This document shows positions 1 to 8,188 of a stretch of 64,000 bases of DNA, piece after piece (the stretch's first letter is position 1; the number at the start of each line of letters is the position of its first letter). The notes below the pieces were generated by a model. It had not been told where the DNA came from. It was given only the letters and a program-made list of their open reading frames with translations, and did no database searches. This DNA is from Pleomorphomonas sp. JP5 (lineage in GTDB: Bacteria > Pseudomonadota > Alphaproteobacteria > Rhizobiales > Pleomorphomonadaceae), in assembly GCF_023721815.1 (NCBI RefSeq), contig NZ_JAMDLI010000007.1:888497-952496 (forward strand), read 5' to 3'. Both the position numbers and the translations under genes were made by a program.

Positions 1-1
1 C

Positions 2-451
2 CATTCGCTGACCGGTCTTTATGATTGCACCGCCGAAGCGCTGACCTCTGCCGAGGTGCGGGTGCTGGATCGCCGTGACATCGATCAGTCGGTTGATCTG
101 CTCGCTCACGTCAATCGGTGCCTTCTGACACGCATTGAAGCCTTGCACAGTCACGCCGTGTTGCTCGGCCGCAAGTCGGCTACCGAGCGCGTGGCAAGCT
201 TCCTGATGCGCTTTGTTCCGAATCGTGGCGTTGTCGGCTGTACGGGGCCGGAGCGGCACAACACGGACACCGAGCTCGTGGTGCTGAAGATGACGCGGCA
301 GGAGATCGCCGACTTCCTCGGCCTTACCATCGAGACGGTGAGCCGTGTGCTGTCCGATCTCAAGCGACGCGGCTTCATCGCCATTGAGCGCAACGATCGC
401 ATTCGCCTTGTCGACGTCTGCCGTGTCTGCAAGATGACCGGCATACACTGA
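2..451 (+). CDS. FNR/CRP-family transcriptional regulator, 3' part
   Basis: The reading frame is open from the window edge to the TGA at 449-451, so this is the C-terminal part of a longer gene. It holds the end of the dimerisation helix and a complete Crp-type winged helix-turn-helix. The recognition helix contains E-T-V-S-R, the E/S/R pattern that FNR and FixK proteins use to read TTGA half-sites. The sensor domain, with any Fe-S cysteines, lies outside the window, so FNR and FixK cannot be told apart. Neighbouring hemN, ccoN and hemA, two of them with TTGA-N6-TCAA boxes, make an oxygen-response regulator likely. Confidence 0.85.
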   Translation, partial: HSLTGLYDCTAEALTSAEVRVLDRRDIDQSVDLLAHVNRCLLTRIEALHSHAVLLGRKSATERVASFLMRFVPNRGVVGCTGPERHNTDTELVVLKMTRQEIADFLGLTIETVSRVLSDLKRRGFIAIERNDRIRLVDVCRVCKMTGIH

Positions 452-464
452 GCTCTGTCGCTGG

Positions 465-1826
465 CTACACCGCCACCGAATGGCGTCCGCCCGTGCCGAG
501 ATAGGCGTCGAAGGCGGACGCGACGAGGCGGGCCAGCTCGGCGCCATGCTGAACAATCCTCACTCGTCCTTCGTCGGCGACCACCCAGCCGGCATGGACG
601 AGTGGCGTCAACTTCTCAAGGTCAGCCGAGAACACGCTCATCGCGGCGCCGTGGCGGGCCGCAGTGGCCGACAGGTCCACGTCGAAAAAGCACAGGAGCT
701 GTTCGATCACGTCGGCCCTGAGGCGGTCCTCCGCCGTCAAGACCCGCCCCCGCTCGGTTGCGAACCGACCGTCGACGACACGCTCGCGCCAGTTGCCGGT
801 GTCGGCGACGTTCTGCGCATAGCCCCAAGACGTTCGGCTGATCGACGAGGCGCCGAAGCCGATGAGCGTGTCGGCGCGGTCGGTTGTGTAGCCTTGGAAA
901 TTACGGCGCAACGTTCGATCCGACAACGCCACGGCCATGGAGTCGCTCGGTCGCGCAAAATGGTCGATGCCGATCGGCGTGTAGTCCGCCGCCGCGATCG
1001 AGCTGTGGGCCGTTCTCTCAAGGTCGAGCCGCTGTTCGCTGCCCGGCAGCTTTGATGCGTCGATGAGCTTCTGGTTGGCCCTGAACCAGGGAACATGGGC
1101 GTAGCCGAACAGGGAGATCCGATCGGGCGCGAGCGCGATGGCCGCCTCCACGGTGCGCTGAATGGAGGAGACCGTCTGCTCGGGCAGTCCATATATGAGG
1201 TCGAAGCTCAGCGAGGCGATGCCGGCGCTTCTCAGATGCTCGACGGATGCGGCCACCGTTTCGGCGGGCTGGATGCGACCGATGGCCGCCTGAACCGTTG
1301 GATCGAAGTCCTGTACGCCCAGACTGGCCCGGTTGATGCCGATGCTGCGGAGGAAGCGCGCCCGTCCCTCACCGACATTGCGCGGATCGAGTTCGATCGC
1401 GTGTTCGGTATCCGATCCTATGCTGAAGAAGCGATGGAAATCGCCGACGATAGCCTCGAAGGCCTCGGTCGATAGCAGATTGGGTGTACCGCCGCCCCAG
1501 TGGATGTGCGACACGCGCCTCCGGCCGACCCGTGCGGCGACCATGGCGATTTCCGACCTGAGTATCTCGACATAGGCTTCGATCGGCGCATAGCGCCGGG
1601 TCGCCTTGGTCGTGCAGCCGCAATAGTGGCAGATCGAATGACAGAACGGGATGTGAATGTAGAGCGAGACAGGGCCGTCTTCCACAGTCGCCTTGTCGAG
1701 AAGCTCGCCGTAGGCTTCCGCTCCAACCTCGGCCGAGAAATGAGGCGCCGTCGGATAGGAGGTGTAGCGCGGTACGGTGGCGCGGATAAGTGTCTCGAGG
1801 GAAACGGCTTCGTCCAGCTGGGTCAT
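465..1826 (-). CDS. hemN: oxygen-independent coproporphyrinogen III oxidase
   Basis: Radical-SAM enzyme of 453 residues that decarboxylates coproporphyrinogen III to protoporphyrinogen IX without oxygen in the cytoplasm. The Fe-S motif C-x3-C-x2-C lies in HIPFCHSICHYCGC near residue 60, followed by a GGGTPN SAM-binding segment. The length fits the HemN family. It is convergent with the FNR-type gene (13 bp gap). A palindromic repeat starts about 12 bp before its ATG, and no convincing Shine-Dalgarno sequence or FNR box is visible. Its role fits the microaerobic cluster: haem supply when HemF cannot work. Confidence 0.95.
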   Translation of the reverse strand: MTQLDEAVSLETLIRATVPRYTSYPTAPHFSAEVGAEAYGELLDKATVEDGPVSLYIHIPFCHSICHYCGCTTKATRRYAPIEAYVEILRSEIAMVAARVGRRRVSHIHWGGGTPNLLSTEAFEAIVGDFHRFFSIGSDTEHAIELDPRNVGEGRARFLRSIGINRASLGVQDFDPTVQAAIGRIQPAETVAASVEHLRSAGIASLSFDLIYGLPEQTVSSIQRTVEAAIALAPDRISLFGYAHVPWFRANQKLIDASKLPGSEQRLDLERTAHSSIAAADYTPIGIDHFARPSDSMAVALSDRTLRRNFQGYTTDRADTLIGFGASSISRTSWGYAQNVADTGNWRERVVDGRFATERGRVLTAEDRLRADVIEQLLCFFDVDLSATAARHGAAMSVFSADLEKLTPLVHAGWVVADEGRVRIVQHGAELARLVASAFDAYLGTGGRHSVAV

Positions 1827-1837
1827 GGGGTATCCTA

Positions 1838-1885
1838 GAGCAACTCCAGCGAAAGTGGGAACCGGTTTTGCGTCCGGAGTTGCGT
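1838..1885. repeat. REP-like palindrome before hemN
   Basis: The arms GCAACTCC (1840-1847) and GGAGTTGC (1876-1883) flank a core containing AACCGGTTTTG. The shape matches the short dispersed palindromes common between genes in Hyphomicrobiales genomes. Only this copy was noticed in the window. It would form a hairpin in the hemN leader, directly next to the start region. Confidence 0.6.
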
Positions 1886-2420
1886 CCTAACAAGAAAGGT
1901 GAGCCTCTATCGAGGCGTTCTCACTCGCCAAAAGAGGCTCGGCAGCATGTTGCGCGGAGATGCGCGGCGTTATTGTGCAAGGGCGTTCTTGGGGCAGGAA
2001 CTCAAGCGGCCCGCGTTTTCTGAGAACTCCCAGCAACCATTAGGCATCGGCTGCAGGTTCGCACATTGATCGGCGTCAAGCATTGGAACTTCGGTCCGAA
2101 TCGTCGATCCGGGTTCTCTTGCCTTGGCGGGCTGTCGGTCCGTTCGGCTCGATTGCAACGGCACCGGTCCGATCCGTGTCGCTCATTATAATTAGTCCAT
2201 TTTGATATAGGCAAAACGTCTAGAACTGCGCTAAACCCCCTTCATTGCCGGATCAAGCTTGACCTTTGTCAAGGTTGGTATGCGTAGACATAACTAGGTT
2301 GTTTCCCGTGCTCTGGACGCGAAGGTTCGGGGCGGGGGATTCTAGAGTGTCGGCAAACGGGCGAAGCGAGGCGTTCGTTGGTGACAGCGGGCGATCTCCG
2401 ACAGACACGGGGCGACGAAC
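1886..2420. other. hemN-ccoN intergenic region
   Basis: Divergent spacer of more than 500 bp. It holds an 8-bp dyad, GAGCCTCT at 1901-1908 with AGAGGCTC at 1933-1940, which would be folded in a long hemN leader. It also holds an AT-rich stretch near 2185-2215 that could be a promoter, and the FNR/FixK box at 2259-2272. The short reading frames here lack good start signals and look random. I see no gene. Confidence 0.5.
2259..2272 (+). promoter_or_regulatory. FNR/FixK box upstream of ccoN
   Basis: The sequence TTGACCTTTGTCAA is a perfect dyad of the TTGA-N6-TCAA type bound by FNR/FixK proteins. It lies about 150 bp upstream of the ccoN start. Control of ccoNOQP by FixK or FNR is well established in alphaproteobacteria. 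Confidence 0.8.
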
Positions 2421-4073
2421 ATGACGGCATTGAGGGCCAAACCTCTGATGTCGCTCGAGGAAACCGCTTATTCGGTTTTCCTGGGGCTTCTCTTTCTCTA
2501 CTGCGTTCTGGCCGCCGGAAAGGCGGTGGATCCGGTCTTTGCCTTTCATGCCACCATCGGCGCGATCGCGTCGGCGGCCGGCGTCTTCCTGATCATTCGG
2601 TCGTTCATCGACCGTGATGGCCATGTCGAACCCGCCGAGATCAACGGCAAGCCGAACTACAATCTCGGCCCGGTCAAGTTCGCTTCGATTGCTGCCATGT
2701 TCTGGGGGCTCGCCGGGTTCTCCGTCGGTATCTGGATCGCTCTCGAGCTTGCCTATCCGGCGCTCAATCTCGGTCTTCCCTGGACGACCTTCGGGCGCCT
2801 CCGGCCGCTTCATACGTCGGCGGTGATCTTCGCCTTCGGCGGCAACGTGCTTCTGGCGACGTCTTTCTACGTCGTGCAACGCACCAGCCGTGCCCGTATG
2901 CCCGGTCTCGTCACGCCGTGGTTCGTCATTCTCGGCTACAACGTGTTCATCGTCATCGCCGGCACGGGCTATCTGCTGGGCGTCACGCAGAGCAAGGAAT
3001 ACGCCGAACCGGAATGGTACGCTGATCTCTGGCTGACCATCGTCTGGGTCGCCTATCTCCTGGTCTTCCTGGCGACGCTGTGGCGGCGCAAGGAGCCCCA
3101 CATCTACGTGGCGAACTGGTTCTATCTTGCCTTCATCGTCACCATCGCCATGTTGCACATCGTCAACAACGCGGCGGTACCGGTCAGCATCTTCGGCTCC
3201 AAGTCCTATGTGGTCTGGTCGGGGGTGCAGGACGCGATGGTGCAGTGGTGGTACGGCCACAACGCGGTGGGCTTCTTCCTGACCGCCGGCTTCCTGGCCA
3301 TAATGTACTATTTCGTGCCGAAGCGGGCCAATCGGCCGGTCTATTCATACCGGTTGTCGATCATCCACTTCTGGGCGCTGATCTTCCTCTACATCTGGGC
3401 CGGTCCCCACCACCTTCACTATACGGCGCTGCCGGAATGGGCGTCGACGCTCGGCATGGTGTTCTCTGTGATGCTGTGGATGCCGTCCTGGGGTGGCATG
3501 ATCAACGGCCTGATGACGCTGTCGGGTGCCTGGGACAAGCTCCGTACCGATCCTGTGCTGCGTCTGCTCGTCGTGTCGGTGGCCTTCTACGGCATGTCGA
3601 CCTTCGAGGGGCCGCTGATGTCGGTGAAGGCTGTCAACTCGCTCAGCCATTATACCGACTGGACCATCGGCCACGTCCACTCGGGCGCGCTCGGCTGGGT
3701 GGGCTACGTCTCCTTCGGCGCGCTCTACTGCCTGGTCCCCTGGGTCTATGGCAAGCGTGACGTCTATTCCCTGAAGCTTGTCGACTGGCACTTCTGGATC
3801 TCGACGCTCGGCATCGTTCTCTACATCACTTCCATGTGGGTGTCGGGCATCATGCAGGGCCTCATGTGGCGCGCTTACACCGAGTTCGGCTTCCTGCAGT
3901 ACTCCTTCGTCGAAACCGTCGAGGCGATGCATCCCTACTACGTCATTCGTGCGTTGGGCGGCATCCTCTTCCTGACCGGCGCGGTGATCATGGCGGTCAA
4001 CCTCTATCTCACCATTCGCCATGGCGAGGCTGAAAAGCCGGCTGCCGACGTGGCTCTGGCTCCGGCCGAGTAA
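2421..4073 (+). CDS. ccoN: cbb3-type cytochrome c oxidase subunit I
   Basis: Catalytic haem-copper subunit of 550 residues with about 12 or more membrane segments. It carries the b-type haem and the high-spin haem b3/CuB centre of the high-affinity terminal oxidase. His-rich helices seen include [28 protein letters not shown] and GPHHLHYT, as expected for haem and CuB ligands. It is first in ccoNOQP, 11 bp before ccoO. The ATG at 2421 has a weak ribosome site; an in-frame ATG at 2448 (MSLEETAYS) with upstream GAGGG is a plausible alternative. The FNR box 150 bp upstream suggests induction at low oxygen. Confidence 0.97.
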   Translation: MTALRAKPLMSLEETAYSVFLGLLFLYCVLAAGKAVDPVFAFHATIGAIASAAGVFLIIRSFIDRDGHVEPAEINGKPNYNLGPVKFASIAAMFWGLAGFSVGIWIALELAYPALNLGLPWTTFGRLRPLHTSAVIFAFGGNVLLATSFYVVQRTSRARMPGLVTPWFVILGYNVFIVIAGTGYLLGVTQSKEYAEPEWYADLWLTIVWVAYLLVFLATLWRRKEPHIYVANWFYLAFIVTIAMLHIVNNAAVPVSIFGSKSYVVWSGVQDAMVQWWYGHNAVGFFLTAGFLAIMYYFVPKRANRPVYSYRLSIIHFWALIFLYIWAGPHHLHYTALPEWASTLGMVFSVMLWMPSWGGMINGLMTLSGAWDKLRTDPVLRLLVVSVAFYGMSTFEGPLMSVKAVNSLSHYTDWTIGHVHSGALGWVGYVSFGALYCLVPWVYGKRDVYSLKLVDWHFWISTLGIVLYITSMWVSGIMQGLMWRAYTEFGFLQYSFVETVEAMHPYYVIRALGGILFLTGAVIMAVNLYLTIRHGEAEKPAADVALAPAE

Positions 4074-4084
4074 GGAGACGACTG

Positions 4085-4816
4085 ATGGGTCTCATGCAAA
4101 AGCATGCGGTGTTCGAGCGGAACTCGATCGTTCTCCTGATCGGCATCCTGATCGTGGTGGCGATCGGCGGCCTGGTGGAGATCGTGCCGTTGTTCTACCT
4201 GAAGAGCACCATCGAGACGGTGACGGGGATGCGCCCCTACTCGCCGCTGGAGCTCGCTGGCCGCAACATCTTCATTCGCGAGGGCTGCTATCTCTGCCAT
4301 AGCCAGATGATCCGCCCGATGCGCGATGAGATCGAGCGCTACGGCCACTTCTCGCTGGCGGCGGAAAGCCAGTACGATCACCCCTTCCAGTGGGGCTCGA
4401 AGCGAACGGGGCCTGACCTCGCCCGCGTCGGCGGCAAGTACTCCGACGATTGGCACGTCGCCCACCTCACCGATCCGCGTTCGGTGGTTCCCGCTTCGGT
4501 CATGCCGGCCTATCCCTTCCTGAAGGACAATCCGCTCAAGGCCAATCTCATCGCCGAGGACATGAAGACGCTGCGCCTCGAGGGAGTGCCGTACACCGAC
4601 GAGGACATTGCCAACGCCGAGGCCGATCTCAAGGCTCAGGTCAATCCGGACGGCATGATCGAAGGTCTGGTCGCCCGCTATCCCAAGACGGTGGTGCGCG
4701 ACTTCGACGGTAACCCGAAGAAGCTCACGGAGATGGACGCCCTCGTCGCCTATCTTCAGATGCTTGGCACGTTGGTCGATTTCTCGACCTACGACGACAA
4801 AGCCAACCTGCGTTGA
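4085..4816 (+). CDS. ccoO: cbb3-type cytochrome c oxidase subunit II (mono-haem cytochrome c)
   Basis: Membrane-anchored periplasmic c-type cytochrome of 243 residues. One N-terminal transmembrane anchor (about residues 14-38) precedes a single haem c site, C68-x2-C71-H72, within CYLCHSQ. It passes electrons from CcoP to CcoN. AAGGAG just before the ATG is a good ribosome site. It is co-transcribed with ccoN and ccoQ. Confidence 0.97.
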   Translation: MGLMQKHAVFERNSIVLLIGILIVVAIGGLVEIVPLFYLKSTIETVTGMRPYSPLELAGRNIFIREGCYLCHSQMIRPMRDEIERYGHFSLAAESQYDHPFQWGSKRTGPDLARVGGKYSDDWHVAHLTDPRSVVPASVMPAYPFLKDNPLKANLIAEDMKTLRLEGVPYTDEDIANAEADLKAQVNPDGMIEGLVARYPKTVVRDFDGNPKKLTEMDALVAYLQMLGTLVDFSTYDDKANLR

Positions 4817-4825
4817 GGGACTGCC

Positions 4826-4981
4826 ATGGACTTCAGCTACGAACAGGTTGCCGCCTTCGCCCAACAAAGCGGGCTTCTGTACTTCTTCCTGATCTTCTCG
4901 GCCATCTGCGTCTATGCGCTTTGGCCCAAGAACAAGGCGAAGTTCGACCACGCCGCGCAGATCCCGCTTGAGGAGGATTGA
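4826..4981 (+). CDS. ccoQ: cbb3-type cytochrome c oxidase subunit CcoQ
   Basis: A 51-residue protein starting MDFSYEQVAAF, with one transmembrane helix (about residues 17-33, LLYFFLIFSAICVYALW) and a short charged tail ending LEED. Size, topology and position between ccoO (9 bp gap) and ccoP (3 bp gap) fit CcoQ, which stabilises the oxidase complex. Confidence 0.9.
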   Translation: MDFSYEQVAAFAQQSGLLYFFLIFSAICVYALWPKNKAKFDHAAQIPLEED

Positions 4982-4984
4982 GCC

Positions 4985-5851
4985 ATGGCTCACGAAGAAA
5001 TCGACAAGGTCACCGGCGTGTCGACCACTGGCCACGAGTGGGACGGGATCAAGGAGCTCAACAATCCGCTGCCGCGCTGGTGGTTGTGGGTGTTCTACGC
5101 CTGTATCGCCTTCGCGGTCGGCTACGTCTTCGTCTATCCGGCGGTCCCGCTCGTCTCGTCCTACACCAAGGGCTGGCTCGGTTATTCCCAGCGGGCTTCG
5201 GCGCTCGCCGAGGCCGAGGCCGGTCGCGCCGCTCGCAACGAAGTCGGGCAGAATCTCGCCAACGCCAGCCTCGAGGAGATCAAGAACGATCCCAAGATGC
5301 TGGAGTTCGCGATGGCGCAGGGACGAGCCGCCTTCGGCGACAATTGCGCACCATGTCACGGCTCTGGCGCCACGGGCTCCAAGGGCTACCCGAACCTGCA
5401 GGACGACGACTGGCTGTGGGGCGGTACTCTGACCGACATCGAGCACACCATCACCGTTGGCATCCGGTCGACCAGCCCGGATACGCGGATGAACGACATG
5501 CCGCGCTTTGGTGCCGACGGTTTGCTCGACGCCAAGCAGATCCGCAACGTCGCCGGCTACGTGCTGTCGCTTTCGGGCAACTCGGTCAAGGGCGCCGATG
5601 TCGACGCCGGCAAGCAGATCTTCGCGGAGAACTGCACCAGCTGTCACGGAGAAGACGCCAAGGGTAGTCACGAGCTGGGTGCGCCGAACCTGACGGACAA
5701 GATCTGGCTCTACGGCGGCGACGAAGCGTCGGTGATCAACACGATTACCAACGCCCACCGCGGCGTCATGCCGACCTGGGGTGGCAAGCTCGATCCGGTG
5801 ACCATCAAGTCGCTGGCGATCTACGTCCACGACCTCGGCGGCGGGACCTGA
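4985..5851 (+). CDS. ccoP: cbb3-type cytochrome c oxidase subunit III (di-haem cytochrome c)
   Basis: A protein of 288 residues with an N-terminal membrane anchor (about residues 31-57) and two periplasmic haem c sites, C121-x2-C124-H125 and C217-x2-C220-H221. It is the electron entry subunit of the oxidase. The RWWLWVFY segment before the helix is typical of CcoP. It is the last gene of ccoNOQP, followed by a terminator-like hairpin at 5877. Confidence 0.97.
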   Translation: MAHEEIDKVTGVSTTGHEWDGIKELNNPLPRWWLWVFYACIAFAVGYVFVYPAVPLVSSYTKGWLGYSQRASALAEAEAGRAARNEVGQNLANASLEEIKNDPKMLEFAMAQGRAAFGDNCAPCHGSGATGSKGYPNLQDDDWLWGGTLTDIEHTITVGIRSTSPDTRMNDMPRFGADGLLDAKQIRNVAGYVLSLSGNSVKGADVDAGKQIFAENCTSCHGEDAKGSHELGAPNLTDKIWLYGGDEASVINTITNAHRGVMPTWGGKLDPVTIKSLAIYVHDLGGGT

Positions 5852-5876
5852 GTTCACCCATGCCTTGAAATCGAGC

Positions 5877-5907
5877 CGGCGGGGAGCGATCCCCGCCGCT
5901 GCCTTTT
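5877..5907 (+). terminator. rho-independent terminator after ccoP
   Basis: A 9-bp stem, CGGCGGGGA (5877-5885) with TCCCCGCCG (5890-5898), a 4-nt loop, then CTGCC and TTTT. It would separate ccoNOQP from ccoGHIS. Confidence 0.75.
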
Positions 5908-5950
5908 GATTGGAAGCCGCGCTCGAAACAGCCTGTGCAAGTGTGGGGCC

Positions 5951-6049
5951 CTAGTTGGGGCGGCTGACGAACGGCACGGTTTCGACGGCTCCGTCCTGGC
6001 GCATGGCGGCAGCGACCAAATCGCCGGTCGTGACGACTTCTAGCTTGTG
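5951..6049 (-). pseudogene. possible C-terminal remnant of a lost gene
   Basis: On the minus strand a 32-codon frame closed by stops reads like protein (VVTTGDLVAAAMRQDG and on) but has no upstream start region. Between ccoP and ccoG it could be the tail of a decayed gene. The evidence is only codon-like composition, and chance is possible in GC-rich DNA. Confidence 0.2.
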
Positions 6050-6129
6050 CTAATGTGCTAATAATAGTGGCGATTACTTAGAAGTGAGCCGCCTGAGCGA
6101 CAAGGCGGACGCCGGGAGATAGAGCTACC

Positions 6130-7584
6130 ATGCGGGGCGACGAACACGTCACGGCCGAGGTCGACAGCTACTATGCGGCTGCCAAGAAGAACTATCCCGC
6201 GTCCGTCAGCGGCCGATTGAGGACGATCAAGTGGTCCGTGCTGATCATTACGCTCGGCATTTACTACTTCCTGCCTTTCATTCGGTGGGATCGCGGCCCC
6301 GATGCGCCCGGTCAGGCGGTCCTGATCGATATTGCCGGCCGTAAGGCCTACTTCTTCGGCGTGGAGATCTGGCCGCAGGAGGTTTACTACCTCACGGGTC
6401 TTCTCGTGCTTGCCGCTATCGCTCTGTTCCTGATGAACGCCGTGGCGGGCCGCCTCTGGTGCGGCTATCTCTGCCCTCAAACGGTATGGACCGATCTCTT
6501 TTTCGCCGTCGAGCGCTGGTTCGAGGGTGATCGCCGCGACCGGATCCTGATGGATCGCGCGTCGATGAGCGCCGGCAAGTTCGCTCGCAAGGCGGGCAAG
6601 CATCTCGTCTGGCTGCTGATCGCCGTCGGTACCGGTGGCGCGTGGGTGCTCTATTTCGGCGACGCACCGACGATCATCAGGGATATCTTCACCGGCAATG
6701 CCGCCTCGATCGTCTATATCTGGATCGGCATCCTGACCTTCACGACCTATTCGCTCGCCGGCTTCATGCGCGAACAGGTCTGCCTCTACATGTGCCCCTG
6801 GCCGCGCATCCAGGCGGCGCTCACCGACGAGTGGGCACTCAACGTTACCTATCGGACGGATCGTGGCGAGCCGCGCATGTCGGTGCGGACGGGCGCCAAA
6901 GCGAAAGAGGCGGGCGCAAAAGTCGGCGACTGCATCGACTGCAAGGCGTGCGTGCATGTCTGTCCGACCGGCGTCGATATCCGCGAGGGTCTGCAGCTCG
7001 GATGCATCCAGTGCGGTCTCTGCATAGACGCCTGCGACACGGTGATGGCCAAGGTCGGCCGCGAGCCCGGGCTCATTGGCTACGACACCGACATGAACAT
7101 CGCCCGACGCAGCGAGGGGAAGCCGCCGATCTTCCGCATCGTGCGTCCGCGTACCGTTCTCTATGCGGCGCTGATCGTCATCATCGGCGGCATCATGACC
7201 TACACCTTGGCCAACCGGGCCTTCCAGGGCGTCAGCGTGCTGCACGACCGCAACCCGCTCTACGTCAACCTGTCGGACGGTGGCGTCCGTAACGGCTATA
7301 CCGTGCGCCTGATCAACAAGCGGCCTCACGAGCGGCATTTCGCGCTTACCGTCTCCGGCTTGCCGGACGGCTTTACCGTCGAAGCCCAGGGCGTGCCGGC
7401 GGCCAACGGCAAGCCGGTGATCGAGGTATCGGCCGACACGACGCGCGAGCTGCGTGTTTTGGTTATGGTCCCAGGGGGAGTTGCATTGCCGGAGTCGACG
7501 CCGATCGAGTTCTACATCGTCGATACCGACAACGGCGAAAAGGCCTCCACCTCCGACTTCTTCAAGGCCGCGCCAACGAACTGA
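6130..7584 (+). CDS. ccoG: cbb3 oxidase assembly ferredoxin-like protein CcoG (FixG)
   Basis: Membrane protein of 484 residues needed for cbb3 oxidase maturation; CcoG acts as a cupric reductase in copper delivery. It has about five membrane helices. Two 4Fe-4S motifs follow: CIDCKACVHVCP near residue 268 and CIQCGLCIDAC near 292. Additional CP pairs (CGYLCPQ, CLYMCPWP) sit at helix ends. The C-terminal periplasmic Ig-like part is typical of FixG. GGGAGAT before the ATG is the ribosome site. First gene of ccoGHIS. Confidence 0.96.
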   Translation: MRGDEHVTAEVDSYYAAAKKNYPASVSGRLRTIKWSVLIITLGIYYFLPFIRWDRGPDAPGQAVLIDIAGRKAYFFGVEIWPQEVYYLTGLLVLAAIALFLMNAVAGRLWCGYLCPQTVWTDLFFAVERWFEGDRRDRILMDRASMSAGKFARKAGKHLVWLLIAVGTGGAWVLYFGDAPTIIRDIFTGNAASIVYIWIGILTFTTYSLAGFMREQVCLYMCPWPRIQAALTDEWALNVTYRTDRGEPRMSVRTGAKAKEAGAKVGDCIDCKACVHVCPTGVDIREGLQLGCIQCGLCIDACDTVMAKVGREPGLIGYDTDMNIARRSEGKPPIFRIVRPRTVLYAALIVIIGGIMTYTLANRAFQGVSVLHDRNPLYVNLSDGGVRNGYTVRLINKRPHERHFALTVSGLPDGFTVEAQGVPAANGKPVIEVSADTTRELRVLVMVPGGVALPESTPIEFYIVDTDNGEKASTSDFFKAAPTN

Positions 7585-7664
7585 GCCGTGCCGGCCGTAA
7601 TCCCAAAGGTTGCGAACGGCTGGCAAAAGGCAGATGCTTGGATATGGCGAGGGAGATGGACCTC

Positions 7665-8174
7665 ATGACCGCTACCACCGAAGAACCAGATCGCGGCCGT
7701 CGTCTGACCGGGCGGGGTGTTCTCATCTGGCTCCTGGCCTTCTTCGGCATAACCTTCGCGGTGAATGGCGCTTTCATTTACTTCGCGGTTTCGACCTTCC
7801 CCGGCGTCGAGGTGGCGTCGAGCTACAAGGCTGGCCAGGAGTTCGAAGGCGAGGTGGCGGCCGGCAAGGCGCAGGCCGACCGCGGGTGGACGGTGGATGC
7901 CGCCGTGCGGCCCGCCGGTGAGGGCGTTTCCGTCGAGGTCCACTTCAGCGACAAGGCCGGGGTTGATCTTCATGGCCTTGACGTGCGCGTCCGGCTCACC
8001 CACGCCGTTGATCCGAACCACGACCATTCGGCCAGCCTGTCCGAGGTGGCGAGCGGCACCTACCGCGCCATGCTCCAGGGGGTGAAGGCCGGCATGTGGA
8101 ACCTCACTATCGAGGCCTACAAGGGTGACGAGCGGCTTTTCCGCAGCCGCAACCAGTTGCGCCTCGCCCGCTGA
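7665..8174 (+). CDS. ccoH: cbb3 oxidase assembly protein CcoH (FixH)
   Basis: FixH-family protein with one N-terminal transmembrane helix (GVLIWLLAFFGITFAVNGAF) and a periplasmic domain. It helps assemble the cbb3 oxidase. The frame is also open from ATGs at 7644 and 7656; I chose 7665 because GGGAG lies about 10 bp upstream. It sits between ccoG and ccoI, in standard ccoGHIS order. Confidence 0.92.
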   Translation: MTATTEEPDRGRRLTGRGVLIWLLAFFGITFAVNGAFIYFAVSTFPGVEVASSYKAGQEFEGEVAAGKAQADRGWTVDAAVRPAGEGVSVEVHFSDKAGVDLHGLDVRVRLTHAVDPNHDHSASLSEVASGTYRAMLQGVKAGMWNLTIEAYKGDERLFRSRNQLRLAR

Positions 8175-8188
8175 CGAAGGGAGACGCC

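Noticed and set aside
2196..2214. Possible FNR-like site TTGATATAGGCAAA for hemN
   Set aside because: Only the left half-site matches; the right half GCAAA has two mismatches to ATCAA.
4004..5857. 617-codon minus-strand frame opposite ccoO-ccoP
   Set aside because: It is the antisense shadow of well-recognised cco genes; high GC removes stops in the opposite frame. No start signal or family pattern.
6058..7626. 522-codon minus-strand frame opposite ccoG
   Set aside because: Shadow frame with biased Asp/Arg/Gly composition; ccoG on the plus strand is certain.
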